DNA from: an uncultured Verrucomicrobiota bacterium
GTDB taxonomy: Bacteria > Verrucomicrobiota > Verrucomicrobiia > Limisphaerales > UBA8199
NCBI GenBank assembly: GCA_903873945.1
Contig: CAIQQM010000021.1
Coordinates: 1 to 51,847, forward strand
DNA: 51,847 bases
Direction: 5' to 3'
In this document: positions 41,112 to 50,382 of the stretch, one piece after another
Numbering within the stretch: position 1 is the stretch's first letter
Layout: each line of letters begins with the position of its first letter
Translations under genes and position numbers: made by a program
Notes under the pieces: model-generated
What the model was told of the DNA's origin: nothing
Seen by the model: the letters and a program-made list of their open reading frames with translations, nothing else
Databases searched by the model: none

Positions 41112-42734
41112 ATGTCTGGTTTGATTAAAAACTTTCTGCGAAAGCTATTGGACGTGCCCCTTCAAAACGAGGTGCCGGTCATGCCGGTCAATGTGCCACC
41201 CGTGCCCGTCGCCGCTCCTGCCACCGTTGTTGCCCCGCCCTGCAACCGTGGTGCCCGTCAGAGTCCGAACGCCCATGGGCTCGAATTGCCGCTGCCCGCC
41301 ATCCTTGCCGGACTTCCCCTGGAGCTGCGGACTCGGGTCGAGCCAATGGAGACAAACCAACTGCTTGTTTCCGTCCCGATCGAGAAGATTTTGCCGCAAC
41401 TTTCCCGGGGCGTAGTCCAGATTGCTTTTGGCGATTTGCGTCAGGCTGCTCCGGGAGTTTTCACTTCAGAGCATGATCGCGATCAGGTTCTGGTGCCGCT
41501 GCCGTTGGGCGAAATTCTTGCGCGGCTTAATCCCGCTTTAATCACGCGCCGGCGAGTAGTGCAGCGGCAGGTCGAAGTGCCGGACGATATTAGCAGCCCG
41601 TTTGACCCGCATGGCCGGGGACTCATCTTTTCCATTAGCCCGGCGAAGCCCAAGCCTGTGCCCCTGCCGGCTTCGCGCCAGACGGCATTGCCGCTCAGAT
41701 CTCCTGTCGCGCCTGTTCGTAACACTACGGTCCCCTTTTCGCCGCCTTCGCTTGCCGCGATGCCTCTCGCTGAGTCCGCGATGATTTCCACGACGCGCGT
41801 TCTGCGCGAGCCCAGCACCGCTGCCCCTCCCGCGATTCACCACCCGGTTCCTCAAACACCAAAGCACGCAACCGATTCCGGCCCGCTTGTTGTCGGCCTT
41901 GCTTTGTTGGCTGAAGGCTGGCCTGAGGCTGTTCGCCAGGAAATCATCCAGTCGAACTTGGTGGACGCGAAAGTTGCATTGCCTTCCGAGACCGTGGAGC
42001 GTGCGCTGAAGCAAGGCCGCATCGCTTTCAGTTGGAAAACAGTGCGTTCTTGGATCAAACCCGCCCCCCTGCCGTCCGTATCGGCTCATGACGGCACTGT
42101 TCTCGAGTTGCCTTTGAAAGTAATCGCACCGCTCTTTCTGGCCCGGCAAAAGGAAGCGAATAAGCTGCAGCAGAAGGTCTCCGTTGATGAAAGCATCCCC
42201 AACTTGTTCTTCGGTTTTCCTCAGTCGGAAGCTGCCAATGCCGCAGTTTCGCTGCCAGCTAACCTCGCAGCTTCCAAGCCGGCGGATACCAACTATTACG
42301 TTTGGGATGACTCTTCCGATACAGTTCACGTGCGCGAATCGGAAGTAAAACGAGAACCTACCCCGGGCACTAAGTTCGCATCCAAGTACGCGACGCCCAA
42401 CGAAGTGGTCTCCCGGGCTGCAGCGCTTGATGGTGTGGCCGGCGCCCTGATCGCTTTGCCTGACGGTCTGATGGTGGCAAGCCGGCTTTCACAGGATTTG
42501 AATGCCGACACCTTGGCCGCTTTCCTGCCGCAGATCTTTGGCCGGGTCAGCCAATGCACCAAGGAACTGCGCATGGGCGATCTCAACAATCTCCATTTTA
42601 CCGTGGGTAATATTCCATGGAAAATCTTCCGGGTGAACGCGATCTTTTTCGCCGCGTTCGGTCGCCCGGGGAAGCCGCTTCCCACTACGCAGCTCGCGGC
42701 GCTCGCCGCCGAACTGGACCACAAGCCTAAATGA
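41112..42734 (+). CDS. large protein with duplicated novel domain and C-terminal Roadblock domain
   Basis: 540 residues from ATG at 41112 (an ATG at 41079 with GGCAG upstream is an alternative). Two similar segments are visible: residues ~55-160 (LELPLPAILAGLPLELR ... GVVQIAFGDLRQAAP ... VLVPLPLGEILARLNP) and ~253-378 (VVGLALLAEGWPEAVRQEI ... GRIAFSWKTVRSWIKP ... VLELPLKVIAPLFL). Pro/Ser-rich linkers separate them. The last ~110 residues (TPNEVVSRAAALDGVAGALIAL, GLMVASRLSQ, HFTVGNIPWKIFRVN) are a Roadblock domain. It lies 4 bp upstream of the GTPase gene, so it is probably a partner or scaffold. The duplicated domain is not recognised. Confidence 0.75.
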   Translation: MSGLIKNFLRKLLDVPLQNEVPVMPVNVPPVPVAAPATVVAPPCNRGARQSPNAHGLELPLPAILAGLPLELRTRVEPMETNQLLVSVPIEKILPQLSRGVVQIAFGDLRQAAPGVFTSEHDRDQVLVPLPLGEILARLNPALITRRRVVQRQVEVPDDISSPFDPHGRGLIFSISPAKPKPVPLPASRQTALPLRSPVAPVRNTTVPFSPPSLAAMPLAESAMISTTRVLREPSTAAPPAIHHPVPQTPKHATDSGPLVVGLALLAEGWPEAVRQEIIQSNLVDAKVALPSETVERALKQGRIAFSWKTVRSWIKPAPLPSVSAHDGTVLELPLKVIAPLFLARQKEANKLQQKVSVDESIPNLFFGFPQSEAANAAVSLPANLAASKPADTNYYVWDDSSDTVHVRESEVKREPTPGTKFASKYATPNEVVSRAAALDGVAGALIALPDGLMVASRLSQDLNADTLAAFLPQIFGRVSQCTKELRMGDLNNLHFTVGNIPWKIFRVNAIFFAAFGRPGKPLPTTQLAALAAELDHKPK

Positions 42735-42738
42735 ATTT

Positions 42739-43353
42739 ATGGCCATCATCAATCAGGCAACCAGAGAATTGCAGGTTAAAATCGTCTATTACGGCCCGGC
42801 TATGGGCGGCAAGACCACCAACCTGGTTCAGGTGCACGACCACGTGCAAACCACTGCTGGCAACAAAGGCAAACTCGTTTCCCTGGCGACGAGTTCTGAC
42901 CGCACTTTGTTTTTCGATTTCCTGCCGATTGAAGCCATGTCCATCAAAGGCTTCAAAACCAAATTCCAGCTCTACACCGTTCCTGGCCAGGTAATCTACA
43001 ATACAACCCGCCAGCTCGTGTTGCGCGGTGTTGATGGCATTGTCTTTGTCGCTGACTCGCAGTATGAGAAAATGGCGGAGAATGTGGAAAGCTTTTCCAA
43101 TTTGGAAGAAAATCTCAGGGCTCTTAAGCTGAATCTCGCCGATATTCCCTATGTATTGCAATACAACAAACGTGATTTGCCAAACGTCGCCGATCCGGAT
43201 TATATGGAATTTCTTCTGAACAACCGCGATGTGCAGGTGCCTTCTTTTGCTGCTACTGCGCACCGGTGTGAAGGTGTTTTCGAGACGCTCAACATGATTA
43301 CCCGCATGTTGCTCAACAAGTTCATTAGCCGGGGAACACCTCAGTGCGCATGA
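42739..43353 (+). CDS. MglA-like small GTPase
   Basis: 204 residues. P-loop YYGPAMGGKTTNLVQ (Gx4GKT), switch region with TLFFDFLP, VPGQ in place of DxxGQ (YTVPGQVIYNTTR), and specificity motif YNKRD. These match MglA of the gliding/polarity GTPase family, where MglA-GTP marks the leading pole and the Roadblock protein MglB is its GAP. An MglB-like gene follows 1 bp later. Cytosolic; could act on polarity, motility or secretion. Confidence 0.92.
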   Translation: MAIINQATRELQVKIVYYGPAMGGKTTNLVQVHDHVQTTAGNKGKLVSLATSSDRTLFFDFLPIEAMSIKGFKTKFQLYTVPGQVIYNTTRQLVLRGVDGIVFVADSQYEKMAENVESFSNLEENLRALKLNLADIPYVLQYNKRDLPNVADPDYMEFLLNNRDVQVPSFAATAHRCEGVFETLNMITRMLLNKFISRGTPQCA

Positions 43354-43354
43354 C

Positions 43355-43843
43355 ATGTCTACCCTGCCCCAACTTGTCGAGGAAGATATTCAGCGGCTCG
43401 ATGCTGCATTGCGTGAGTTGCTGGTGCAGACCGAGGCGACTACCGCGCTGATTGTCGACAAGGGCGGCTTTCTCATCACCAACCAGGGCGACGCTCAGCA
43501 GTTTGACCTCACCACCATTGCCGCACTGGGGTCTGGCGCCTTCATGGCCAACCAAACTATTGCCAACCTCGTCCACGAAACTAATTTCAACAGCGTCTAT
43601 CAGCAGGGTGAGAATTTTAGCATGTTCGTCATCTGCGTGGACGAGCAGTGCTTGCTGGTGGTCATCTTTAAAGCTCAGGTCAGTGTTGGCGTCGTGAAAT
43701 ATTTCGCTGCCAGGTGCGTCCCGCAAATTGCCCAGCAAATGCAAATCGCCCAGGAACGCGACCCCGGAGCCGGCTTGGATTTGTCAGAACTCAACCTCGC
43801 CAACACCAGCGACCTGTTTAAGAAAAACACACAGGCTCCTTGA
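43355..43843 (+). CDS. MglB-like Roadblock/LC7 protein
   Basis: 162 residues. LVQTEATTALIVDKGGFLITN, a helix and the strand pair NFNSVYQQGENFSMFVICVDEQCLLVVIF mark Roadblock/LC7. The C-terminal extension (QIAQQMQIAQERDPGAG ... LFKKNTQAP) is helical and polar. In Myxococcus MglB dimers activate MglA GTPase; the 1-bp gap to the GTPase gene supports the same pairing. Confidence 0.88.
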   Translation: MSTLPQLVEEDIQRLDAALRELLVQTEATTALIVDKGGFLITNQGDAQQFDLTTIAALGSGAFMANQTIANLVHETNFNSVYQQGENFSMFVICVDEQCLLVVIFKAQVSVGVVKYFAARCVPQIAQQMQIAQERDPGAGLDLSELNLANTSDLFKKNTQAP

Positions 43844-43865
43844 CGGGGTAATGGCTGCCTTTTGC

Positions 43866-43889
43866 TGGCGCAGTTCGCGGGTTGCGCCA
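43866..43889 (+). terminator. hairpin after the Roadblock/GTPase operon
   Basis: TGGCGCA (43866-43872) / TGCGCCA (43883-43889), 22 nt past the stop; only a weak T-rich tail follows. Confidence 0.35.
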
Positions 43890-43934
43890 TTGCCTCTTGT
43901 CCGGATTGCGTCTGCTCCCGCCCTTTGCGTTATG

Positions 43935-44177
43935 TTATAGTTTGGCGTGTGTCCCGTCACAAAACGGCGCCTTCTGCGAGTGCTTGCAGCCGCACCAGGC
44001 AACCGTTTTGGCCTCGGTCACTTCCACTTTCTGCGGCGTTAGATCGGTGCCCTTATGTGATCCGTCACAAAACGGCTGGCTTTTCGAGCGGCCACAGGCG
44101 CACCACCAATACGCGCCGGGTTCGGCTTTTTGGACGATCGGTCCTTTCTGGAAGATGATAGGCTCTGTCATAACCAT
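43935..44177 (-). CDS. twin-CDGSH iron-sulfur protein
   Basis: 80 residues with two CDGSH cores: CACGRSKSQPFCDGSH and CGCKHSQKAPFCDGTH. Each supplies three Cys and one His, the ligand set of a 2Fe-2S cluster, so one chain should hold two clusters. Such proteins take part in redox or Fe-S handling. Cytosolic; a second ATG at 44171 is possible. Single gene. Confidence 0.92.
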   Translation of the reverse strand: MVMTEPIIFQKGPIVQKAEPGAYWWCACGRSKSQPFCDGSHKGTDLTPQKVEVTEAKTVAWCGCKHSQKAPFCDGTHAKL

Positions 44178-44261
44178 GATAGCCTGTCACACGATCCTGT
44201 TGGGCGCAAGAAACCATCACCAAATTCAGTTTCCGCATCCCCCTGATTCCGCATGTCTGGT

Positions 44262-45059
44262 TTACTGCCAAAAGCTGTTCAGAACCGAGTGCTGCCCGGC
44301 CTTGTTGCTGCAGGCGATGGCCTGGCTAATATATTCCTTCGCGAGAACAACAGCTTGCGCCAGTGGGTGTCCTGCGGCCAAATACCCTGTAATTGCAGCC
44401 GAGTAGGTGCAGCCGGTCCCATGCATGCTCACTCCCCGGACAAATGGCGCGCTCAGAAGTAATTCCTGTCGGCCATCGTAGAAGATATCCACTGCGGTCT
44501 TAAGGCCCTTAAGATGCCCTCCTTTAACTAAAGCGGCGCAACCCAAAAGCTTTTGCAACTCCCGTCCTGCCGTGCGGAGGTCATTCACCGACCTCAGCCT
44601 CCTGCCAACCAAAAATTCTGCTTCCGGCAAGTTTGGCGTTACAAGTGTGGCCAGGGGCAACAATTCATTTTTCAGTAAATCAATCGCAGAGGACTTAAAC
44701 AAAGGAGCGCCGCTGGTCGCAACCATGACCGGATCGACGACCAGAAGCGGCAAGCGGCCACGGTGGAAAAAGCCACTAACTGCGCGGATGATTGGGGGAG
44801 AGTAGAGCATTCCAATTTTTACCGCACTTGGGCGCAATTGGGCGAATACCGCTTCAATCTGCCGCAAAACGATGTCGGGGCGGCAAGCCTGGATAGCCAG
44901 GACCTCCTTTGGGTTCTGCGCGGTGATGCAGGTGATCGCGCTGGTGCCATGCACGCCCAGCGATGCGAAGGTCTTCAAGTCCGCCTGGATGCCGGCCCCG
45001 CCACCGCTATCCGAGCCCGCGATGGTCAGCGCCACCGGAAGTCGTTTTCGTTTCCGCAT
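44262..45059 (-). CDS. thiD: hydroxymethylpyrimidine/phosphomethylpyrimidine kinase
   Basis: 265 residues from ATG at 45059; an upstream ATG at 45137 would add 26 residues and overlap polX. Ribokinase-fold motifs: [48 protein letters not shown], and the anion hole/catalytic Asp region in [16 protein letters not shown] (Cys replaces the usual Asp-adjacent Thr/Ser; the catalytic residue should be checked). It phosphorylates HMP for thiamine synthesis. It is divergent from polX; no other thi gene or TPP riboswitch is seen nearby. Confidence 0.92.
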   Translation of the reverse strand: MRKRKRLPVALTIAGSDSGGGAGIQADLKTFASLGVHGTSAITCITAQNPKEVLAIQACRPDIVLRQIEAVFAQLRPSAVKIGMLYSPPIIRAVSGFFHRGRLPLLVVDPVMVATSGAPLFKSSAIDLLKNELLPLATLVTPNLPEAEFLVGRRLRSVNDLRTAGRELQKLLGCAALVKGGHLKGLKTAVDIFYDGRQELLLSAPFVRGVSMHGTGCTYSAAITGYLAAGHPLAQAVVLAKEYISQAIACSNKAGQHSVLNSFWQ

Positions 45060-45135
45060 GGGAAGAAGTATAATCGGCCTTGTGGCAATGTCAGTCTCGT
45101 CTTGAACTTTGAAACCCGGGCTCCATATTTCGTGC

Positions 45136-46899
45136 ATGGATAAGGATCAGATTGGGGAGATTTTTATCAAGATCGCCACTCTGCTGGAATTGAAGGGGGA
45201 GAATCCATTCAAGAGCCGCGCCTACCACAATGCCGCCCGCGCACTCGAAACGCTGAACGAACCGTTGGACAATGTCATCTCCGAAAACCACCTGGGCCAG
45301 ATCAAAGGCATCGGGGAATCGCTCCAGAAGAAGATCGCCGAGCTGCTGACCACAGGGAAATTGGCATATTACGAAGAGCTGAAAGCCTCTACGCCGCCGG
45401 GCTTGGTGGCCATGCTCGACATTCCCGGGCTCGGCCCGAAAAAGATTAAAGCGCTGCACGATGAACTTGGGGTCGAGACGGTCGAGCAACTCGAACAAGC
45501 GTGCAAGGACGGTAAAGTGGCCGGGCTCACCGGATTTGGCGAAAAGACCCAAACGAATATTCTCGAGGGTATCCATCGCCGCCGCGATTATGCTTCGCGC
45601 CACCTCATCAGCGAGGCGCTGGCCATCGCCGAACCCCTCTTGGAGTCCCTGCGTTCACATCCGGACGTGATTCGCTGCAGCACGGCGGGCAGTTTACGGC
45701 GGCACCGGGAGGTGATCGGGGACATCGATCTCCTCGCATCATCGAAGAAAGCGGCGGATGTCATCGAGTTTTTCGCGGGCCAGTCGGGCATTTTGAATGT
45801 CATTGCCAAAGGGGAAACCAAGGCGAGCGCACTTATGAAAGGCGGAATCCAATCCGATTTGCGAGTCGTAAGCGACGCGGAGTTCCCATTTGCGCTGCAG
45901 TATTTCACGGGGAGCAAGGAACATAACATTGTCATGCGGCAGCGGGCGATTGAACGTGGCTTGTGGCTTAACGAGTACGGGCTGTTCCGCTCAAGGAGCG
46001 AGACGCGGGACCCGAAGCTGCTCGTCCGGTGCCAGACTGAAGAGGAGATTTTCGAGAAACTCGGACTGCACTATATCCCGCCGGAGATGCGCGAGGACCT
46101 GGGAGAAATCCCGCTGGCTGAAGAGGGGCCGTTGGCGCGCCTGGTTGAGTGGACGGATTTGAAAGGCTCGCTGCACAATCACTCGACCTGGAGTGATGGG
46201 CATCAGAGCCCGAAAGAAATCGCCGAATCGATGCGCGAACTCGGGCTGGCTTACTGGGCAATTACTGATCATTCAAAAGCGTCCTTCCAAGCCAACGGTC
46301 TCGACGCGGCGCGCGTGCGGCAACAACTCAGGGAGATCAAAGAAATCAACACCCGGCTTGCCAAAGAGGGGAGTGACTTCCGGCTGCTGACAGGCACGGA
46401 GGTGGACATCCTGACAGACGGCAGGCTCGATTTCCCGGATGATTTGCTGGCTGAACTCGATGTGGTCATCGCCAGCATTCACCAGAGTTTCAGCCAGAGC
46501 GAGGCGGAGACAACGAAGCGTCTGGTTGGCGCGACGCAAAACCGCTACGTCCATATGCTCGGCCACCTGACCGGACGCCTGCTGCTGGAGCGTGAGCCTT
46601 ACAAGGTAGACCACCGCGCGGTCATCGATGCATGCGCCGAGACTGGCACATGGATTGAACTCAACGCCTTCCCGATGCGGTTCGACATGGATTGGCGTCT
46701 ATGGCCTTATGCGAAATCGAAAGGGGTGAAATGCGTCATTAACTGCGACGCGCACCGCTTCGAACACGCGGGCTTTCTACGCCTGGGTGCCGGCATCGCG
46801 CGCAAGGGCTGGCTGACGAAGGAAGACGTGGTCAATACCTTGCCGTTCGAGAAGCTGGTCAAGGAATTGAAGAAAAAGCGGGCGCGGACGGCGGGATAA
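45136..46899 (+). CDS. polX: bacterial DNA polymerase X with PHP domain
   Basis: 587 residues from ATG at 45136. The N-terminal helix-hairpin-helix part (NPFKSRAYHNAARALE, IKGIGESLQKKI, IPGLGPKKIKAL) and the Pol X palm (TAGSLRRHREVIGDIDLLASS, metal-binding DID) are followed by a PHP domain (about 335-580: SLHNHSTWSDGHQSP, AITDHSK, NCDAHRFEH). Known members do gap-filling repair synthesis and 3'-5' exonuclease. It ends 5 bp before the convergent protease gene. Confidence 0.95.
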   Translation: MDKDQIGEIFIKIATLLELKGENPFKSRAYHNAARALETLNEPLDNVISENHLGQIKGIGESLQKKIAELLTTGKLAYYEELKASTPPGLVAMLDIPGLGPKKIKALHDELGVETVEQLEQACKDGKVAGLTGFGEKTQTNILEGIHRRRDYASRHLISEALAIAEPLLESLRSHPDVIRCSTAGSLRRHREVIGDIDLLASSKKAADVIEFFAGQSGILNVIAKGETKASALMKGGIQSDLRVVSDAEFPFALQYFTGSKEHNIVMRQRAIERGLWLNEYGLFRSRSETRDPKLLVRCQTEEEIFEKLGLHYIPPEMREDLGEIPLAEEGPLARLVEWTDLKGSLHNHSTWSDGHQSPKEIAESMRELGLAYWAITDHSKASFQANGLDAARVRQQLREIKEINTRLAKEGSDFRLLTGTEVDILTDGRLDFPDDLLAELDVVIASIHQSFSQSEAETTKRLVGATQNRYVHMLGHLTGRLLLEREPYKVDHRAVIDACAETGTWIELNAFPMRFDMDWRLWPYAKSKGVKCVINCDAHRFEHAGFLRLGAGIARKGWLTKEDVVNTLPFEKLVKELKKKRARTAG

Positions 46900-46904
46900 G
46901 AACG

Positions 46905-49601
46905 TCAAGGGTTCAGGAAGGCGCGAACGCGGTAGAATTGGCCTGACGTGGAGGTGTAAGGCGTGAACCACTCGGTTACCGGGAAGTGGCCCGGGACATT
47001 AGTGAGTACGGTAAGCGCGGTGGGATCGGTTCCACCGCGGATTTCATAGGTGTAATAAGGGCTGCCGGGCCAACTCAAGCGGGCGATGGATTGATTCCAC
47101 CACGAGAGATCGAGGCTGAACGGGATGTTGTTGGGGACCGTCGGGTCAGTGTCCATGAGCTGTTCGCGTGCGTTGGAATACCCGTCAAGGTCTGGGTCGT
47201 CCTTCGGGCTCTGGGCGAAAATAGAATCCCAATAAGTGATTTCCCAAAAGTCATCGAGGCCGTTCCGGTCGCGGTCATGGATGGGCACGCCGGTAAGGAT
47301 GAGGCTGACCTGCTGCACAGTGCCGGTGTTGCCGGGGCTTTCATCGCTGAAGCAAGCCGTCCAGGTGCCGGCAGTGGTTTCGAAAAAATGGTGCGTGGAA
47401 TAATAAGTCCAATCAACCGGTCCCGGTTCAAAGTCGGTATTAAGGCGTTCGAGGATGCTGCGCGTACCCATCGGGGAGAGCAGGGTGATGCGCACATCGC
47501 TGCGCGACTGGTGGTCTGTCATCACCCGGAGGCCGACGTGCTCGCATAGCAGAGTATTGGTGACCGTGAACACATAATTCGTGGAGTCGAGATGGATTTG
47601 GGCCCGGGCGGCGCTGTTGGATTGGAACAAGCTTAACAGGTTTATGCCGTCCGTATGGCCGATGAAAACGGTGGGGATAGGTACGAAATCCGTTGCGCCC
47701 ATGGCGGTGAGTTCGTCTCCGCCTCCGGGGCTGTTTGCGTCGTAATTATAGATAACGGCGAACGCGGCGCCGGCTTGCGCCGCGAGAGTGATTTCATTGG
47801 CGAAGGTGGAGCCACCGCGCTCGATAAGCGCGGCCGCATTGGTTAGATTGTAGCCGGCGAGATTCGTGCCAAAACCGAAATCGACGAGAGGCAACAACGG
47901 CGTCGGTACATCGGCGTGGGGACCGGTGCTGGGCTGGCAGTGAATGGACGCAAGGTTCGTCGGGACCCCGTTGCCGGTGACGAGCACGCGCAAGCCATCG
48001 TCGGGGATTTCCGCTTGGTTGGTCGAGGTCAACGTAAGCTGGGTTTGCGAGGGCCGGCTGGGCCAATCCCGGGCAAGGCTCACAGCAACGTCGGCATCTG
48101 GCACGCCGAAACCGTCATTATGGCTGACCAGGAACCCGGCGCCGTTGGGCATAAGATCGGGATCCGCAAAGTCAAAGTGGCGTGAGGACAGAATGAGAAT
48201 TTGCTGCACGTCCCGGTAGGAGAGGGTTGGGTTGGCGGAGAGCATCAGGGCAACGATTCCGCTAACGTGCGGTGCGGCTGCGGAAGTGCCAGTGAAACCC
48301 AAACTGCCGAAAACGTAATTATTCATGTCCTGAAAGGGGGAAAAGAAATTGAGAGCATTTGCGCCATCGGTGCCAAGGAGGTCGGTAGTGAAGATCCCGG
48401 TGAAACCGGAGTCCGTATCGGCGCTGGGCGCGGCGACCAGCACGCAGGCCCCGGGGCTGCTGTAACTGGCCACCCGGCCATCCATGCGCACCGCCGCGAC
48501 GCCGATCACTTGAGGGTCGGAACCATAGCCGTTATCATTGGCATTACCCTCGATGGGGGGATCACCGGCTACAGCCCGGGTGTTGCCTGCCGAACGGACC
48601 ATGACAACCCCCAACCCGGAACGCCCTTGGTTAACGGCATTTGAGATTCCCACCTGTTCGACCAGGTCTGGCCCCAGCAAAGAGCCCGAGTTATTGCCCC
48701 AACTGAGGTTTATGACGCCGACGACGTTGGATTGGTACTGGTACATGTCCATCAATTGCTCGTCTGCCGCGGGGTTGCCGTTGCCGTCAATGACCACCCA
48801 ACTGGCGAGGGTCGCGTCCGGGGCAACGCCGACCATGCGGTAGTTGTTGCGCGAGGCAGCCAGCAGACCGGCCACCTCGGTGCCGTGCGCGCCGCTGGCC
48901 TGACGGGAGGTAGGAGCGCCGTTGGTATTCTGGTCTATGAAATTGTAATGGGGCGCGCCCACCACTCGATCAACCAGTTCGGGGTGGGTGAGTTCGATTC
49001 CGTTATCGGAGATTGCCACCGTAACACCTTTGCCGGTTGTGTAGGGCCAGGCGGCCCGCACATTGACATCCACCCCGGCGCTCGAGCCGTCGGCATTCCG
49101 ATTCTCCAGTGTCCATTCCCAGGAGGAAAAAAAGTAGTCGGTGGGCTCGGGTGCGTACGGTCCGTGAAGCTGCGCTCGGTTTCGCACGACCGGGTGACTG
49201 GCAAGGACTCCCTCAACGGTCGCCAGCCGGTGCGCCTCCCGCGCAGCCGTCAGCGCATCCGGAGCCTGGAGGATGAAAAGATTGGAAGCAACCTTGCGTG
49301 AAAGTTTCAGGGGATGGCCGGCGAGGAGGTTTTCGAGGCTCTCGGCGGACTCCAGTTGCAGAACGACGCGGTTGCCGAACTCGACAAAATTGGTTGAGCC
49401 AGTATCCGGCCACGCTCTGAGCCACTGCGCCTTTTCGGCTCCAGCGACAGTCGGGACGCGATATTCCTCGATGCGATAGGCTGCTGGTTGCGGAAACCGA
49501 AACTGAAAATGGTCGGCGGCATGGGTGAAGAAAGCCAGAGAGACGATGGATAGGATGCCCATCCGGAGGATGGTGCCGCCAAGAGGGCATGGTTGTTTCA
49601 T
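46905..49601 (-). CDS. secreted subtilisin-like serine protease with PA and P domains
   Basis: 898 residues, signal peptide about 1-28. Catalytic triad of peptidase S8: Asp in VAISDNGIELTHPEL, His in SGAHGTEVAGLLA, Ser in GFTGTSAAAPHVSG. A PA-type insert follows (AAFAVIYNYDANSPGGGDE). Next are a proprotein-convertase P domain (CEHVGLRVMTDHQSRSDVRI) and an Asp-rich calcium-type repeat (DRDRNGLDDFWE, DDPDLDGYSNAREQ). The C-terminus is Fn3-like (SIARLSWPGSPYYTYEIRGG). It probably acts outside the cell on polymers or host debris. No PEP-CTERM or LPXTG is seen at the end. Confidence 0.9.
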   Translation of the reverse strand: MKQPCPLGGTILRMGILSIVSLAFFTHAADHFQFRFPQPAAYRIEEYRVPTVAGAEKAQWLRAWPDTGSTNFVEFGNRVVLQLESAESLENLLAGHPLKLSRKVASNLFILQAPDALTAAREAHRLATVEGVLASHPVVRNRAQLHGPYAPEPTDYFFSSWEWTLENRNADGSSAGVDVNVRAAWPYTTGKGVTVAISDNGIELTHPELVDRVVGAPHYNFIDQNTNGAPTSRQASGAHGTEVAGLLAASRNNYRMVGVAPDATLASWVVIDGNGNPAADEQLMDMYQYQSNVVGVINLSWGNNSGSLLGPDLVEQVGISNAVNQGRSGLGVVMVRSAGNTRAVAGDPPIEGNANDNGYGSDPQVIGVAAVRMDGRVASYSSPGACVLVAAPSADTDSGFTGIFTTDLLGTDGANALNFFSPFQDMNNYVFGSLGFTGTSAAAPHVSGIVALMLSANPTLSYRDVQQILILSSRHFDFADPDLMPNGAGFLVSHNDGFGVPDADVAVSLARDWPSRPSQTQLTLTSTNQAEIPDDGLRVLVTGNGVPTNLASIHCQPSTGPHADVPTPLLPLVDFGFGTNLAGYNLTNAAALIERGGSTFANEITLAAQAGAAFAVIYNYDANSPGGGDELTAMGATDFVPIPTVFIGHTDGINLLSLFQSNSAARAQIHLDSTNYVFTVTNTLLCEHVGLRVMTDHQSRSDVRITLLSPMGTRSILERLNTDFEPGPVDWTYYSTHHFFETTAGTWTACFSDESPGNTGTVQQVSLILTGVPIHDRDRNGLDDFWEITYWDSIFAQSPKDDPDLDGYSNAREQLMDTDPTVPNNIPFSLDLSWWNQSIARLSWPGSPYYTYEIRGGTDPTALTVLTNVPGHFPVTEWFTPYTSTSGQFYRVRAFLNP

Positions 49602-49970
49602 GTCAAATGCACAGATCGATGCGGATCGAGGAGCGATGGCTGGTCTGTGCGAGCTGATCCTAACACGGCGCCCAACCGCAGGACAAGAGGATGGTTGGGG
49701 GATGAGGGGATGCGATGCTTCAGAGCATTTTCATTGGATTCGTGGCCGCAAAGAGGCGCAAAATCCGCAATAACATTGGCATTTCCTTGAAGGTGACGGC
49801 TACAGATTTAACTAAACCGCTCCAGTCGGCGCAGGAATTTCCCCTGAATGCGATCGCTTCGATGTGCAAGGGCGTCCGATTTTCAAATTATCGGCTACAA
49901 TGAGAAAAGCGGGTTAAAACTTTACCATTTCTTTACCAAGATTGCGTTTGGGGTTGGTAAACCCAGCGGG
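49602..49970. other. gap between protease and HTH genes
   Basis: I see no gene, terminator or clear promoter here. A short stretch near 49740 (GTGGCCGCAAAGAGGCGCAA) looks like dispersed intergenic repeat text, not proven. Confidence 0.35.
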
Positions 49971-50382
49971 TCACCCCTGCCAGTCCTGAACCTGATCGTG
50001 GTATTCGTCGCCGGGAATCCCGGCGACCGGACTGGTGAACTGCACCGGGCCCGGCGGCTTGTTCGATCTGGCGGCGCAAACCGCGAGCCAGGCAATAGAG
50101 CTGGGCGGTGGAGAGGTCTTTCACATCGCGTCCGGCGATTTCGGCCTCGACCTTGCGGAGCTGCTCGCCGAGCGCGTTGACGCGGTCGGCAACGGAGGCC
50201 AGCCACTTGTCGGCCAAGGCCTCCAGCTCGATGGCCCGGAGGTTGCGGATATCGAACTGGTGTTTGCGGCTCCAGCCGATGAGGGTGGGTTTGGAAACAT
50301 TCAACTCCGTCATGAGGCGGGCATAGGTCCACCCATGGGAGCGGAGCTCGATGAAACGCTGAACGGTCTTCTCGTCGTGCAT
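49971..50382 (-). pseudogene. HTH protein of mobile-element type, frameshifted near its end
   Basis: From ATG at 50382 the frame carries an HTH (LRSHGWTYARLMTELNVSK, TLIGWSRKHQF) and a coiled middle, to IEQAAGPG (about 50051). After that the frame turns basic and ends at 49933. In the next frame the bases read VQFTSPVAGIPGDEYHDQV and then QDWQG and TGA at 49971, the ending I expect for this family. One extra C in GGGCCC (about 50046-50051) explains it. Such HTH proteins resemble small terminase or regulatory subunits in prophage-like modules. Either a real mutation or a sequencing slip. Confidence 0.6.
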
